41,275 nucleotides of DNA, taken from Promethearchaeota archaeon. Lineage in GTDB: Archaea; Asgardarchaeota; Lokiarchaeia; Sigyniarchaeales; SOKP01. This document shows, piece by piece, positions 33,402 to 41,275 of the stretch; positions within the stretch are counted from its first letter, which is position 1, and each line of letters opens with the position of its first letter. The stretch spans positions 2,427,614 through 2,468,888 of the forward strand of contig CP070831.1 of the NCBI GenBank assembly GCA_020344955.1, given 5' to 3'. The notes beneath the pieces were generated by a model, which saw nothing but the letters and a program-made list of their open reading frames with translations, was not told the origin of the DNA and ran no database searches. A program made the translations under genes and the position numbers.

Positions 33402-34691
33402 TTATTTCTTATTCAATTTATTATCTCTTTTCTTTACAATCAGCCAAATTTCTAAAGAGATAAAAATTATCAATCCTATTAAACACATTGAAGCGCCAAT
33501 GAGAAATCCCATTTGATATGCAAAGACTTCGCTAGTACCTTGACTTATCAAGAAATCAATTAACGGACCAGATATAAAGGTAGAAGCAGTTCCCCATGAT
33601 AAAAAAAATGTTGTATTATATACTGCAAATAATTTTCCACGTATTTTTGCAGGTATTAAAATAGAAGCTATAGCATAGGATGATGCATATATTATAACTT
33701 CTGCTGCTCCAATCAAAAATCCCCCCACAAAAATGAGTTCTAAATGGATCGTGGTAGCAGTAATTAATAAAGCTATTATTCCTATGGAAGTTCCTAAAAT
33801 TAATGTTCGATAATGACCAAATTTCTGACTTAAAAATCCCGCTATAAATCCTATCAACATCACTGCTACTGATCGTGTATTTGCTATAAAGCTCAACATA
33901 ATACTATCTACGTTAAATCCGGAATCTAAAGAAAGATATTGTGAATAAGGTACAGCGATGCTGTTTCTTCCAAAATTAATAAAAACTAATGCTATAATGA
34001 ACACAAAAAATACTAAAATATTTTTTTGATTATTTTCTTCTACATCTAAAATTTTCTCTTCTCTACCCATTTCCAAATTAATTCCACCTTCAGGACTAAA
34101 AAATAACATAGGAAGTGCTGAAAAAAACATTACAAATGATGCAACAAAAAATAATGGTCCATTTCTAAATCCATAACCCGAATCATATAGTAGACCACCG
34201 ATAAATATCCCAATAATTCGTCCGGCTCCACCAAGACTTGTTAATCGACCCATGATTTTACTTCTTTTCTCAGAAGGGTATAAATCGCTTATCAAAGCAC
34301 TCCATCCAATATTACTCATTGACCAAAACATCTCCACAATACTTAAACCTATAATGATTACCCATCCAGCTAATATAAAATTATTAAAAATTGAGTGAAA
34401 CCCCCAAACAGTTAATGTTCCTATTCCGGCTAATACCTCACCACATACGACTAAAGTTCGCCTTCTTTGTACTCGATCCGATATCGGACCCCACACAAAG
34501 TTTTGAAATATTACTGACATTATCATTGGAATAGTCGCATAAAGAGTTGTCTCAAACACAGACATGTTCAAGAACTCTTTCATATAAATGGATAAATAGG
34601 TGTAGAAAAGACCCCTTCTGAACATCGCAAGCATTTGAAAAGAAGATAGTCCTGTAAAAATTTTTATAGGTGATTTATGAATAACTTTCAT
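33402..34691 (-). CDS. Major facilitator superfamily transporter
   Basis: A 429-residue MFS permease with about 12 membrane helices. Motif A between helices 2 and 3 reads FVWGPISDRVQRRR, and a related loop FIAGFLSQKFGHYRT follows the central cytosolic linker (REEKILDVEENNQKN), showing the two homologous six-helix halves. The group cannot be set from the sequence; drug export or sugar uptake are possible. It is converging on cysteine synthase and has its own promoter region at 34692-34855, which holds no gene. Confidence 0.88.
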   Translation of the reverse strand: MKVIHKSPIKIFTGLSSFQMLAMFRRGLFYTYLSIYMKEFLNMSVFETTLYATIPMIMSVIFQNFVWGPISDRVQRRRTLVVCGEVLAGIGTLTVWGFHSIFNNFILAGWVIIIGLSIVEMFWSMSNIGWSALISDLYPSEKRSKIMGRLTSLGGAGRIIGIFIGGLLYDSGYGFRNGPLFFVASFVMFFSALPMLFFSPEGGINLEMGREEKILDVEENNQKNILVFFVFIIALVFINFGRNSIAVPYSQYLSLDSGFNVDSIMLSFIANTRSVAVMLIGFIAGFLSQKFGHYRTLILGTSIGIIALLITATTIHLELIFVGGFLIGAAEVIIYASSYAIASILIPAKIRGKLFAVYNTTFFLSWGTASTFISGPLIDFLISQGTSEVFAYQMGFLIGASMCLIGLIIFISLEIWLIVKKRDNKLNKK

Positions 34692-34855
34692 GGTAAGTTT
34701 TACAGCTTACTTTTAAATACTTGAAAGATGTATTTTTTCTAAAATTTTCTATTTATATTTTTTGTATATGAAAATTATAAAGAACTTTTTACATTTTTAA
34801 GAGAGAATAGAAAGATAAGTAATTAAGGAAAATTAGACTTTTTTCAAAATTTTAA

Positions 34856-37294
34856 TTATTCAAATACTTGTTTCCACTTATCTAATTGTTTTAATAATCT
34901 CTTAGTATTTGGAATTTGATTTATTTGTTCTGTATACATTGGATAGTATTTATATAGATTATTAAGGAGTTCAAGTAGAGATTGTTGATTTTCTGTTTGA
35001 TTTGGGATATCCTTCTTTAATTGAAACAAAGTTCTTTTTTCTTTCTTGGACTCTATAGCTTTAAGGAAGTTTTTAATAACAGAGATTCTGAAATTGGAAT
35101 ATTCTTCAGGTCTAAAATTTGCTAATGAATAATTTATATTATCATCAGAGATTGGAAAGAATGTAATTTTTTTATCTTCAGGATCATCTAGATTCTCAAT
35201 TAAGGAAAGTTCTAAGTCATTACCGCTTAAATCTTCTAGTATCAAATATACTTCACCAGAGGGGATTTTTGTAGTTCTCTCAATTTGACCTAGAATTTCA
35301 GAAATTGGAATATCAAAATCTGGATTCTTTACAGGATTTTCTATCCGATAAATATATTCTTTTTTTATAATCTGAATAATCTGATCTATGAGATCGTCAG
35401 TAATAGTTGCAAAAGAGATTTGAGCTTCTTCAATTTTTTTCTTATGAATTTCCTTATCCTTTTGCTTCCTGCTATAGTCAGTACTAAGAGAAGAAATTAA
35501 TTTATCTGCAGTTTTACTGGTCTCTTCGTTATTCACTAATCTACTAGTCTTGCTAATTTCTTCAGTAGCTGTTTTAAATAATCTTTCACTTAGATATTGC
35601 CTTGCTTTTTGTTCAGCGACCCCTTTTTTCTCATAACGTTCAGTTACAGAAACAAAATTTATCATTTTTAGAGGTTTACCAATATCTTGTTTTTCTTCTG
35701 TAATCAATATATCCATATCCTTTTTTGCTAAAGTATTAAGAAGATCATAGACATTACTCTTGGATAATTGCGTAGTTTTGATTAATTCTCTCTCAATTAT
35801 TTGAATGGGATAAGCTTCACCTCTTCTAATATATTCACTCCTAATTATTTTATAAATCTTATCCATACTCCTTTCCTCTTCAGATACGGTTTCTTTTTGT
35901 AATCTCATAAACATTGATGTTTCTCGGGGTTTAAGATAATAGATTAATAAAGTTGTGCCTAAGAAAAAAATCATTAGCACTGAGATAATGTATTTATCAG
36001 CCATCAACACAATCCCTACATCTGTTATTATTTGATTAGAAATCTCGCTAGCTAAAGAGAAGCGTGTTAATGTTTGAGCAAAAACACATGCTAAACAGAG
36101 TAAAATCAAACCATCTTGTTTGAAAAATAAGATTCGCCATCCTAAAGTTTTTCCAGTTTTGCGAATGATTCGATATAAGAAGTACATTGAAACAATAAAC
36201 TCGAATATAAAAACATATGATACTGCTGAACCTGTTGCACCTATTGATGCCTTAAAGGCGTTTATTGTGGGATCTTGCAGCAGCATAAAAATACTAATTT
36301 GTAGTATTTGAAAGAAAAAGATAAATAACACGATCAATGAAAATGTAAAATTATCAAATGTTCCTGCTCTTTTAGTTTCTGCTCGTCTTCTAGTAAAGAC
36401 AAATTCAAAAATAATAAACATAAGTGTCATCACTAGACTAAAATATATCAACGGCATAATTACTCCCATTTCAAGATTATAAACGCCCACAGCACTACTA
36501 GGATCAAATATACTAAAAAAATCTAATGATAACCATACTAGAAAGCTTCTATAAAATAATGAAATTACAACTAGAACTCCTAAAATAAAAAAAGGGATAA
36601 TAATTGCAAAAAATCGCCTAGTTATTGAATATTTCTTAATGAATCTTGCTTCAATCTTTGTTGAGAATTTCCTTGAATAGATATAAAAGCGACTACTTAA
36701 TAAGACTAACCATATCATCGCTAATGTCAATAAATATGTCATAAAATTAATACTCGTTCCTAGATAAAGAAATAGTAGGTAAAGCGAGGCAATAAGACCA
36801 CAATATAATATTAATTGCTTAATCGCAGATTTGTTTTCAAAAATAAAAATTCTAATTTTATCGATACTAAATATTATGGACAAAACTAATAGAAATGCTA
36901 CAATTGTGTTTGAAAATGCGAAAGGATTTCCAAACATTAAATATCGAATCCAATCACTTTCTGGAAGGTTAATTGCTGTAATTAAAATAAGAGAATAAAT
37001 AATAAAAATTCCATATAACCCCCAAAACTTTTTTTTAAAAGAATATGATTTTGGCTCCTTACCGTTTAAATAAACTTCTTGATGAATAATTTTATCATAA
37101 AAATTTGTCTTAAGCCTTGACTTTAATGCACCTACTTTTACCCTTTGTCTTATTACAAAATCTTTAGCCTTTTTCTTTACACTGTTATCATTAGGTTTTG
37201 AGATTTTGTGTATCTTTAATTTATCTGATTTTTTATCCTCTTCAACTGAATTTGACTTTTTTGAAGAATTAGAATCAGATTGCTTATCAGACAT
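34856..37294 (-). CDS. Large membrane protein with two winged-helix-like modules
   Basis: An 812-residue protein. A Lys/Ser/Asp-rich cytosolic N-terminus (1-85) is followed by about ten membrane segments between 92 and 453. The soluble C-terminus holds two related modules: 477-551 (IYKIIRSEYIRRGEAYPIQI, then LSKSNVYDLLNTLAKKDMDI) and 634-715 (IIQIIKKEYIYRIENPVKNP, then IPSGEVYLILEDLSGNDLEL). Their order of helices and a strand hairpin fits winged helices. Between them is a charged helical linker. No family is recognised; a membrane-bound DNA-binding sensor is one possibility. It is divergent from a 76-aa gene. Confidence 0.75.
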   Translation of the reverse strand: MSDKQSDSNSSKKSNSVEEDKKSDKLKIHKISKPNDNSVKKKAKDFVIRQRVKVGALKSRLKTNFYDKIIHQEVYLNGKEPKSYSFKKKFWGLYGIFIIYSLILITAINLPESDWIRYLMFGNPFAFSNTIVAFLLVLSIIFSIDKIRIFIFENKSAIKQLILYCGLIASLYLLFLYLGTSINFMTYLLTLAMIWLVLLSSRFYIYSRKFSTKIEARFIKKYSITRRFFAIIIPFFILGVLVVISLFYRSFLVWLSLDFFSIFDPSSAVGVYNLEMGVIMPLIYFSLVMTLMFIIFEFVFTRRRAETKRAGTFDNFTFSLIVLFIFFFQILQISIFMLLQDPTINAFKASIGATGSAVSYVFIFEFIVSMYFLYRIIRKTGKTLGWRILFFKQDGLILLCLACVFAQTLTRFSLASEISNQIITDVGIVLMADKYIISVLMIFFLGTTLLIYYLKPRETSMFMRLQKETVSEEERSMDKIYKIIRSEYIRRGEAYPIQIIERELIKTTQLSKSNVYDLLNTLAKKDMDILITEEKQDIGKPLKMINFVSVTERYEKKGVAEQKARQYLSERLFKTATEEISKTSRLVNNEETSKTADKLISSLSTDYSRKQKDKEIHKKKIEEAQISFATITDDLIDQIIQIIKKEYIYRIENPVKNPDFDIPISEILGQIERTTKIPSGEVYLILEDLSGNDLELSLIENLDDPEDKKITFFPISDDNINYSLANFRPEEYSNFRISVIKNFLKAIESKKEKRTLFQLKKDIPNQTENQQSLLELLNNLYKYYPMYTEQINQIPNTKRLLKQLDKWKQVFE

Positions 37295-37373
37295 TTTTAA
37301 AACAAAATAGTGATTAATATTATATGTTGTTTATGAGAACTTTTAAAATTTCATAAAAGGAGTATGTGTATTT

Positions 37374-37604
37374 ATGTTCAAAAAATTTGATATCCAAAAA
37401 ATTGAAGTTAAATTTATTTGTCCTATTTGTAGTGCTGAAAAAAAAATTGCAATTCCAACATCTATTATTTTGGAAGGAAAAGAAGACTTAACTACGATGT
37501 TCATAGATAAAGGAATGATATGTAATCATCAATTTCAAGTATATATAAATAAAGATTTTAAAATTCAAGATTATCTGATTATAGACCAAGATTATATTGA
37601 TTGA
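37374..37604 (+). CDS. Small zinc-ribbon-like protein (76 aa)
   Basis: A 76-residue protein with C16-x2-C19 (ICPICSAEKKIAIP) and C50-x-H52 (MICNHQFQVYI), which could together bind a zinc ion in a beta-rich fold; the remainder is beta-strand pattern with FQVYINKDFKIQDYLIID. The layout recalls small Asgard proteins, but I cannot name a family. It is divergent from the large membrane protein across 79 bases. Confidence 0.7.
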   Translation: MFKKFDIQKIEVKFICPICSAEKKIAIPTSIILEGKEDLTTMFIDKGMICNHQFQVYINKDFKIQDYLIIDQDYID

Positions 37605-37663
37605 AGTTTTTCAATGAAAAATTTGATTTCATGAAGTAAATTTTTAAAAAGATTCAAGTATAA

Positions 37664-37676
37664 CATATAAATATAG
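37664..37676 (+). promoter_or_regulatory. TATA box of the 92-aa gene
   Basis: ACATATAAATATA lies about 25 bases upstream of the ATG at 37701, so transcription would start almost at the initiator codon and the mRNA is probably leaderless. Confidence 0.4.
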
Positions 37677-37700
37677 TAATATTATTATTTTATTTGGAAT

Positions 37701-37979
37701 ATGGAAAAAAAGCCTAACCAAAACAGAGAAAATTTTATTCAATTGGTTAAAAGAGCGATTGAGTTACTTTGTGAAAAAAATATCTCTGAAGTAGTTATTC
37801 TCTCTTCTTACAAGATTAATTCTGTTCTTAAAGAATCCTACGGTGTGGATATTAAAGTAGATAAAATAGGGAGATTATTAAGTAGGATAGCTAAGTTAAA
37901 TGAATTAAAAAGATTGAGTACGAATATTCCAAAATATAAATTACAAATTTCAAAGGTCTCGAGTTTAAAATTCTTTTGA
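37701..37979 (+). CDS. Small HTH-like protein (92 aa)
   Basis: A basic 92-residue protein I cannot name. It has three helices (FIQLVKRAIELLCEKNISEV, YKINSVLKESYGVD, KIGRLLSRIAKLNELKRL) with spacing like a winged helix, and a strand pair after NIPKYKLQIS. Its 3' end meets the JAMM gene tail to tail, separated by 2 bases. DNA-binding is a guess. Confidence 0.6.
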   Translation: MEKKPNQNRENFIQLVKRAIELLCEKNISEVVILSSYKINSVLKESYGVDIKVDKIGRLLSRIAKLNELKRLSTNIPKYKLQISKVSSLKFF

Positions 37980-37981
37980 TT

Positions 37982-39358
37982 TTAAATTTTGGTTATGTTC
38001 CGAAAATTTGTAATGATTTTTTGGAGTCTTTCTAATAAACTTCTTATTTCAGAGGAATTATTTTTAAATACTTGTAGTTCGGCATTCAATTTTTCAAACT
38101 TTTCATCTATGCTTGAATTTAATGGCGTTATAGTTTCTATTATATGATCTTTAAAATCTAGGGTAATTGAATTTATTCGATCGGTAGAACTGGTTAAATT
38201 AGATACTATATGGTTTACTAATTCTTCAATTTTTATGTTATTACGGGAATTATCTTCAAGTTTTTCATTACTAGTGGCAACGAGTTGATCAATTTCATTA
38301 TTTAGATTTTTTATATTTTCTTCAACGACTTCATTTAGATTTTTTATAATAGTTTCTTTAACTTGAGTAAATCCCTCAGCAAATTGCTTCTGTTCTTCAA
38401 TTCGAGTATCTACATATCTAATAACATCCTTTTTAAATTTGACAACTATTTCATTTAAAGTCTTCTTAAACCAGTTATTGACTTTGAGGAATCCAGATGA
38501 TACAGTTTCTTTCATCTTATTAACCGATTTGCTAATATATTCAGTTCCTTGGGAATTTCCTCTGCTAATATCATTAAACCAATCTCCAATTTGAGCTTTA
38601 AAGGTTTCAACAAACATTTCTGATAGCTTTTGAGAACCTTGTTTAAATCCTGAGAATAGAGAGGTAATTTGTGAATAATCTAAATATTCCTCTTTTAATA
38701 ATTCTGGTTCTTCGGGTGATGGAATTTCTTGCAATTCACCTGGAATTTGCTCATCAATTTCATTAATCTCTTTAATTAAAATGGGATTTTTTTTCTGAAA
38801 ATCCTCTAAAAATTTCTGAACCCATTTAAAATATTCTAATGTAGAGGGTATTTCAAGTTCAAATGGTATACTAGAGTATTTATCAGTTTTGGAATAATCA
38901 TCAAGTCTAAAAATGTCAAATCCCAAGTTCATTCCTTGTCCCATTAAAGTGTGATCAAATACAATGCTAAAACAATAAGGTGATTCCTCATTTTGAAAGT
39001 ATTGTAGGTTCCCTAAATCACTTTCAGAAAGATATAATCCCCACGAAGGATGAGAATGATAATAACCCAGTAAATTCAATGAATATTTTTTGCGAATTTG
39101 TTCAAACAATTCATACATATCTTTATCAAACCCAATTTCCACTTTATCACCATGAGTTATTGGTATAGCATTTTCTATTATAACTTTATTCTCTGCAACA
39201 TTATATTTTCCTATACATACCCCCAATACTTCTATACTGTTTTCTAAAGCATTACTCCCAAAACGTAGCACATGAGTTATCATGTTTCTGAAAGCTTCTT
39301 TTTTTATGAAAATACTCGCGTTTGCAGGATTGTTATTATCAGTTTCTTTATCTATCAA
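37982..39358 (-). CDS. JAMM/MPN+ metalloprotease with coiled-coil tail, copy 2 (458 aa)
   Basis: A member of the JAB1/MPN/Mov34 family that cleaves ubiquitin-like modifiers from targets. All catalytic residues are present: Glu43 (SIEVLGVCIG) and the HxHx7SxxD metal site H101, H103, S111, D114 (HSHPSWGLYLSESD). Residues about 1-180 form this domain; 180-235 is a Glu/Pro-rich linker; 235-458 is a long helical coiled coil with many Asn/Lys/Glu. It starts 10 bases after the upstream JAMM gene and is its paralogue. It resembles Rpn11-like enzymes in the motif but has its own tail. The substrate is unknown. Confidence 0.85.
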   Translation of the reverse strand: MIDKETDNNNPANASIFIKKEAFRNMITHVLRFGSNALENSIEVLGVCIGKYNVAENKVIIENAIPITHGDKVEIGFDKDMYELFEQIRKKYSLNLLGYYHSHPSWGLYLSESDLGNLQYFQNEESPYCFSIVFDHTLMGQGMNLGFDIFRLDDYSKTDKYSSIPFELEIPSTLEYFKWVQKFLEDFQKKNPILIKEINEIDEQIPGELQEIPSPEEPELLKEEYLDYSQITSLFSGFKQGSQKLSEMFVETFKAQIGDWFNDISRGNSQGTEYISKSVNKMKETVSSGFLKVNNWFKKTLNEIVVKFKKDVIRYVDTRIEEQKQFAEGFTQVKETIIKNLNEVVEENIKNLNNEIDQLVATSNEKLEDNSRNNIKIEELVNHIVSNLTSSTDRINSITLDFKDHIIETITPLNSSIDEKFEKLNAELQVFKNNSSEIRSLLERLQKIITNFRNITKI

Positions 39359-39367
39359 GTCTATTTA

Positions 39368-40840
39368 TCAGCCTCCTTTTTCATGTTTTTCAATTTTTTT
39401 TAATAAATCTTCATTTTGCTTTTTCAAATCAGTTATACTTTTTTGGAGCGTTTTGTTTTCATTTTCTAATGTATCGAGTTTATTTTGGATAGGATTCTTT
39501 GAGCTCTCTAACAATATAATAGCTGCTTTTAGGTCTGAAAGAAACTCTTTAGTATCTTTACTTAAATTGATAAAATTCCCAATTACCTTGTTAGAATTTT
39601 TTGTAATTGTTCCTGAAACTTTTTCTATTTCATCTTTCAAAATATTTACAGAGGAATTTCCGAATGAATTGATATTTGTTGATAAAGTTTCAGCAATATT
39701 GATTTGCTTCTCTAAGATCTCTGAAGATTTAAATTGAACCTTATTAATTTCTGATAACTTTTCATTGTATTGATTCATAAAATCTAGCAGTTTGTCTATA
39801 TCTTGTTTCAATTTTTTCTCAAATAATGAATTAATTTGCTCTTCTAATTCGAATTTAATTTCATTGAATGATTCTCTAAAAATTTCTAGATTTGAGTCAA
39901 ATCCTTCGAATTTATCATCAATATACATATCCAATTCGTTTAATTTTTCTTTTAATGAAAATTTAAAATCCTTTTGTAGATTAGACATCCCTTTACTAAG
40001 GCTCTCCCTAATGTTAACAATATCACTTCTCATTTGCAAGTTGCTTTCAACAGTGTTTCTTATCATATTTTCACTCCATGAATTAATAAACATAATTAAT
40101 GGGCCTATTGATAAATCCAAAAAATCTGATAATCCGGTTTTTAAACTTGATAAGATAACTTGAAGATCTAATTCAGGTTTTTTTGCTAGAATTTGGTTTT
40201 CACTTGGAAATGTAATATCTCCAAAAATATCAGGTAATTCATTAATTTCTAAAATGGGAGGCTCCTTTGAGTGGACAAAATTTATTAATTCAAATAACCT
40301 AATATAATAGTCAATACTATCAGGAGCTTCAACACTAGCTTTTATTTCATGATAGCCAGACATTTGACCTTTAGCAGGGTTGTCTAATCGAAAAGTACGA
40401 AATCCTAAATCTCCTGGTTTTTCTAAGTATGTGTGGTCAAAAACAATTCCTATTGCACTTGGATTGGGTGTCTGCCAACCAAGTTGATTACGAATATCAG
40501 TAGAAGAAAAGAATATATCAAGACTAGGATGAGAGTGAAACCATCCACAACTAAACCAATTTTTTTCTGCATAAGTAGCATCAACCATAGAAAATGTTAC
40601 ATAGTCTTCCGGCTGAAAGGCAACTTCAATTGAGCTCCCATGGGAGATAGGAACTGCGTCCTCAATAATAACATCTCTAATTCCTTTTTTATCAGGATCC
40701 CCCTCTAAATGTCCAATAAGAATTCCCATAACTTCCTTAAATTGCCTACGATCTCGTTCTTTATTACCAAAACGAAGGACATGCACAAGCATTTTATAAT
40801 AAGCATCAGGTTTTATAATTACTCTTTTTTCAGATGACAA
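39368..40840 (-). CDS. JAMM/MPN+ metalloprotease with coiled-coil tail, copy 1 (490 aa)
   Basis: First gene of the tandem JAMM pair. Glu36 (EVMGILIG) and H102, H104, S112, D115 (HSHPSLDIFFSSTD) complete the zinc site of an active MPN+ deubiquitinase-like domain (about 1-190). The rest (about 235-490) is helical, ending in a heptad-rich coil (NPIQNKLDTLENENKTLQKS). The pair shares core and tail plans but tail sequences differ. A reverse TATA box (CTATATATATTTC, 40883-40895) lies about 45 bases upstream of the ATG, so the two genes are expressed from their own promoter and not from the zinc-ribbon gene behind them. Confidence 0.88.
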   Translation of the reverse strand: MSSEKRVIIKPDAYYKMLVHVLRFGNKERDRRQFKEVMGILIGHLEGDPDKKGIRDVIIEDAVPISHGSSIEVAFQPEDYVTFSMVDATYAEKNWFSCGWFHSHPSLDIFFSSTDIRNQLGWQTPNPSAIGIVFDHTYLEKPGDLGFRTFRLDNPAKGQMSGYHEIKASVEAPDSIDYYIRLFELINFVHSKEPPILEINELPDIFGDITFPSENQILAKKPELDLQVILSSLKTGLSDFLDLSIGPLIMFINSWSENMIRNTVESNLQMRSDIVNIRESLSKGMSNLQKDFKFSLKEKLNELDMYIDDKFEGFDSNLEIFRESFNEIKFELEEQINSLFEKKLKQDIDKLLDFMNQYNEKLSEINKVQFKSSEILEKQINIAETLSTNINSFGNSSVNILKDEIEKVSGTITKNSNKVIGNFINLSKDTKEFLSDLKAAIILLESSKNPIQNKLDTLENENKTLQKSITDLKKQNEDLLKKIEKHEKGG

Positions 40841-40882
40841 ACGTAATCACAATTTTATTAGATTTAGATATAAATAATTAAT

Positions 40883-40895
40883 GAAATATATATAG
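40883..40895 (-). promoter_or_regulatory. TATA box of the JAMM operon
   Basis: Read on the minus strand, CTATATATATTTC lies 43-55 bases before the ATG at 40840. Transcription should start near 40858 and leave a short leader. The 138-base gap to the upstream gene contains nothing else. Confidence 0.4.
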
Positions 40896-40978
40896 TTTAT
40901 TTATTCGCTAAAATATTTAGTTTAACTCTTTTTAGTTAATCAGTAAATAAAAACTAGGGGTAAAAATATTGAAACAAA

Positions 40979-41275
40979 TTAAGATGAATGTGGTAAGCGT
41001 TTTCCGCAGTAGGGACAGTACAAAAATCCTAAATCTTTACCACAAAAAGGACAGAATTCTCCTTCTGAACCAGCTTGTGTTTGTTCACTGACACCTTCCT
41101 TTGGAATAGAAGGTAATTGTCTTGTCGTTTTTAGGGTTGGGGTAGCCTCCTGCGCTTCGGCTTTTCTTGCCATTACTGTTGCCTTAAAAGCTTGTCTTCG
41201 TTCCTCTTCCATCTCTTCTAGGGTCTTTTCTCCTTCTACTTTTACCCATCCTTGAACTTTAGGTCTTGATAATTC
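40979..41275 (-). CDS. Zinc-ribbon-tailed protein, partial
   Basis: A protein that runs off the right edge: the frame is open from 41275 to the stop at 40979, so the ATG at 41212 is probably internal. The visible 98 residues have a charged helical segment (EEMEEERRQAFKATVMARKA), a Pro/Ser/Gln-rich flexible part, and a C-terminal double-CxxC zinc ribbon (CPFCGKDLGFLYCPYCGKRL), a common tail on archaeal proteins that binds zinc and often partner proteins. Its identity cannot be told from this part. It precedes the JAMM operon on the same strand. Confidence 0.7.
   Translation of the reverse strand, partial: ELSRPKVQGWVKVEGEKTLEEMEEERRQAFKATVMARKAEAQEATPTLKTTRQLPSIPKEGVSEQTQAGSEGEFCPFCGKDLGFLYCPYCGKRLPHSS

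Noticed and set aside
1-41275. tRNA, rRNA, CRISPR array, insertion sequence
   Set aside because: I saw no G+C-rich cloverleaf-like intergenic stretch, no regular direct-repeat/spacer pattern, and no transposase or integrase motif.

Overview
The window looks like a piece of an A+T-rich archaeal chromosome, most likely from an Asgard (Lokiarchaeia-like) lineage. Archaeal signs are a TFB transcription factor, an archaeoflavoprotein AfpA, a PAC2-family protein, a beta-CASP metallo-beta-lactamase protein, TATA boxes of the TTTAAATA type and oligo-T terminators. Two neighbouring JAMM/MPN+ proteases with long coiled-coil tails, and many small zinc-ribbon proteins, point towards Asgard; that part is inference. 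Genes are short operons on both strands. I found no tRNA, rRNA, CRISPR array, transposase or phage gene.

Layout. 1-7.9 kb: end of a thiolase, a dodecin, a 42-residue membrane microprotein, TPR and GNAT genes, dUTPase, a small winged helix, an unknown 336-aa protein, GatC, a PadR regulator with a clear operator, a radical SAM enzyme, a small zinc protein and a HAD hydrolase. 8-11.8 kb: a MoxR-type AAA+ ATPase with an inserted four-Cys cluster, paired with a metallopeptidase-VWA protein. 11.9-16.5 kb: redox and Fe-S genes (peroxiredoxin-like, PAC2, a four-cluster ferredoxin, AfpA, a DAPG-hydrolase-like protein, cysteine desulfurase). 16.7-22.9 kb: two tiny acidic, tryptophan-repeat proteins flank an ion permease, an RMD1/DUF155-like protein and a methyltransferase/ATP-grasp fusion; an 832-base gene-free stretch may hold a structured RNA. 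22.6-29 kb: a small membrane protein, MobA-like protein, TFB, a beta-CASP protein with a duplicated N-terminal domain, IscU and a nitroreductase. 29.2-33.4 kb: a copper-type P1B ATPase carrying YHS and Cys-rich tails, a Cys-rich small protein and a cysteine synthase. 33.4-41.3 kb: an MFS transporter, a large membrane protein with two winged-helix-like modules, two small proteins, the tandem JAMM proteases, and a zinc-ribbon protein running off the right edge.

How genes work together. Cysteine synthase, cysteine desulfurase and IscU form the core of a cysteine-to-Fe-S route that would serve the polyferredoxin and radical SAM enzyme, although they lie in separate transcription units. AfpA and the four-cluster ferredoxin are natural redox partners. 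The MoxR and VWA genes form a chaperone-type pair. The JAMM pair is probably one operon acting on ubiquitin-like modifiers.

The most unusual items are the paired acidic Trp-repeat microproteins with matched promoters, the two catalytically intact JAMM coiled-coil proteins, the Cys-cluster MoxR/metallopeptidase-VWA pair, the methyltransferase/ATP-grasp fusion, and two Fe-S genes (iscU and the polyferredoxin) whose conserved N-termini have no ATG, GTG or TTG start.
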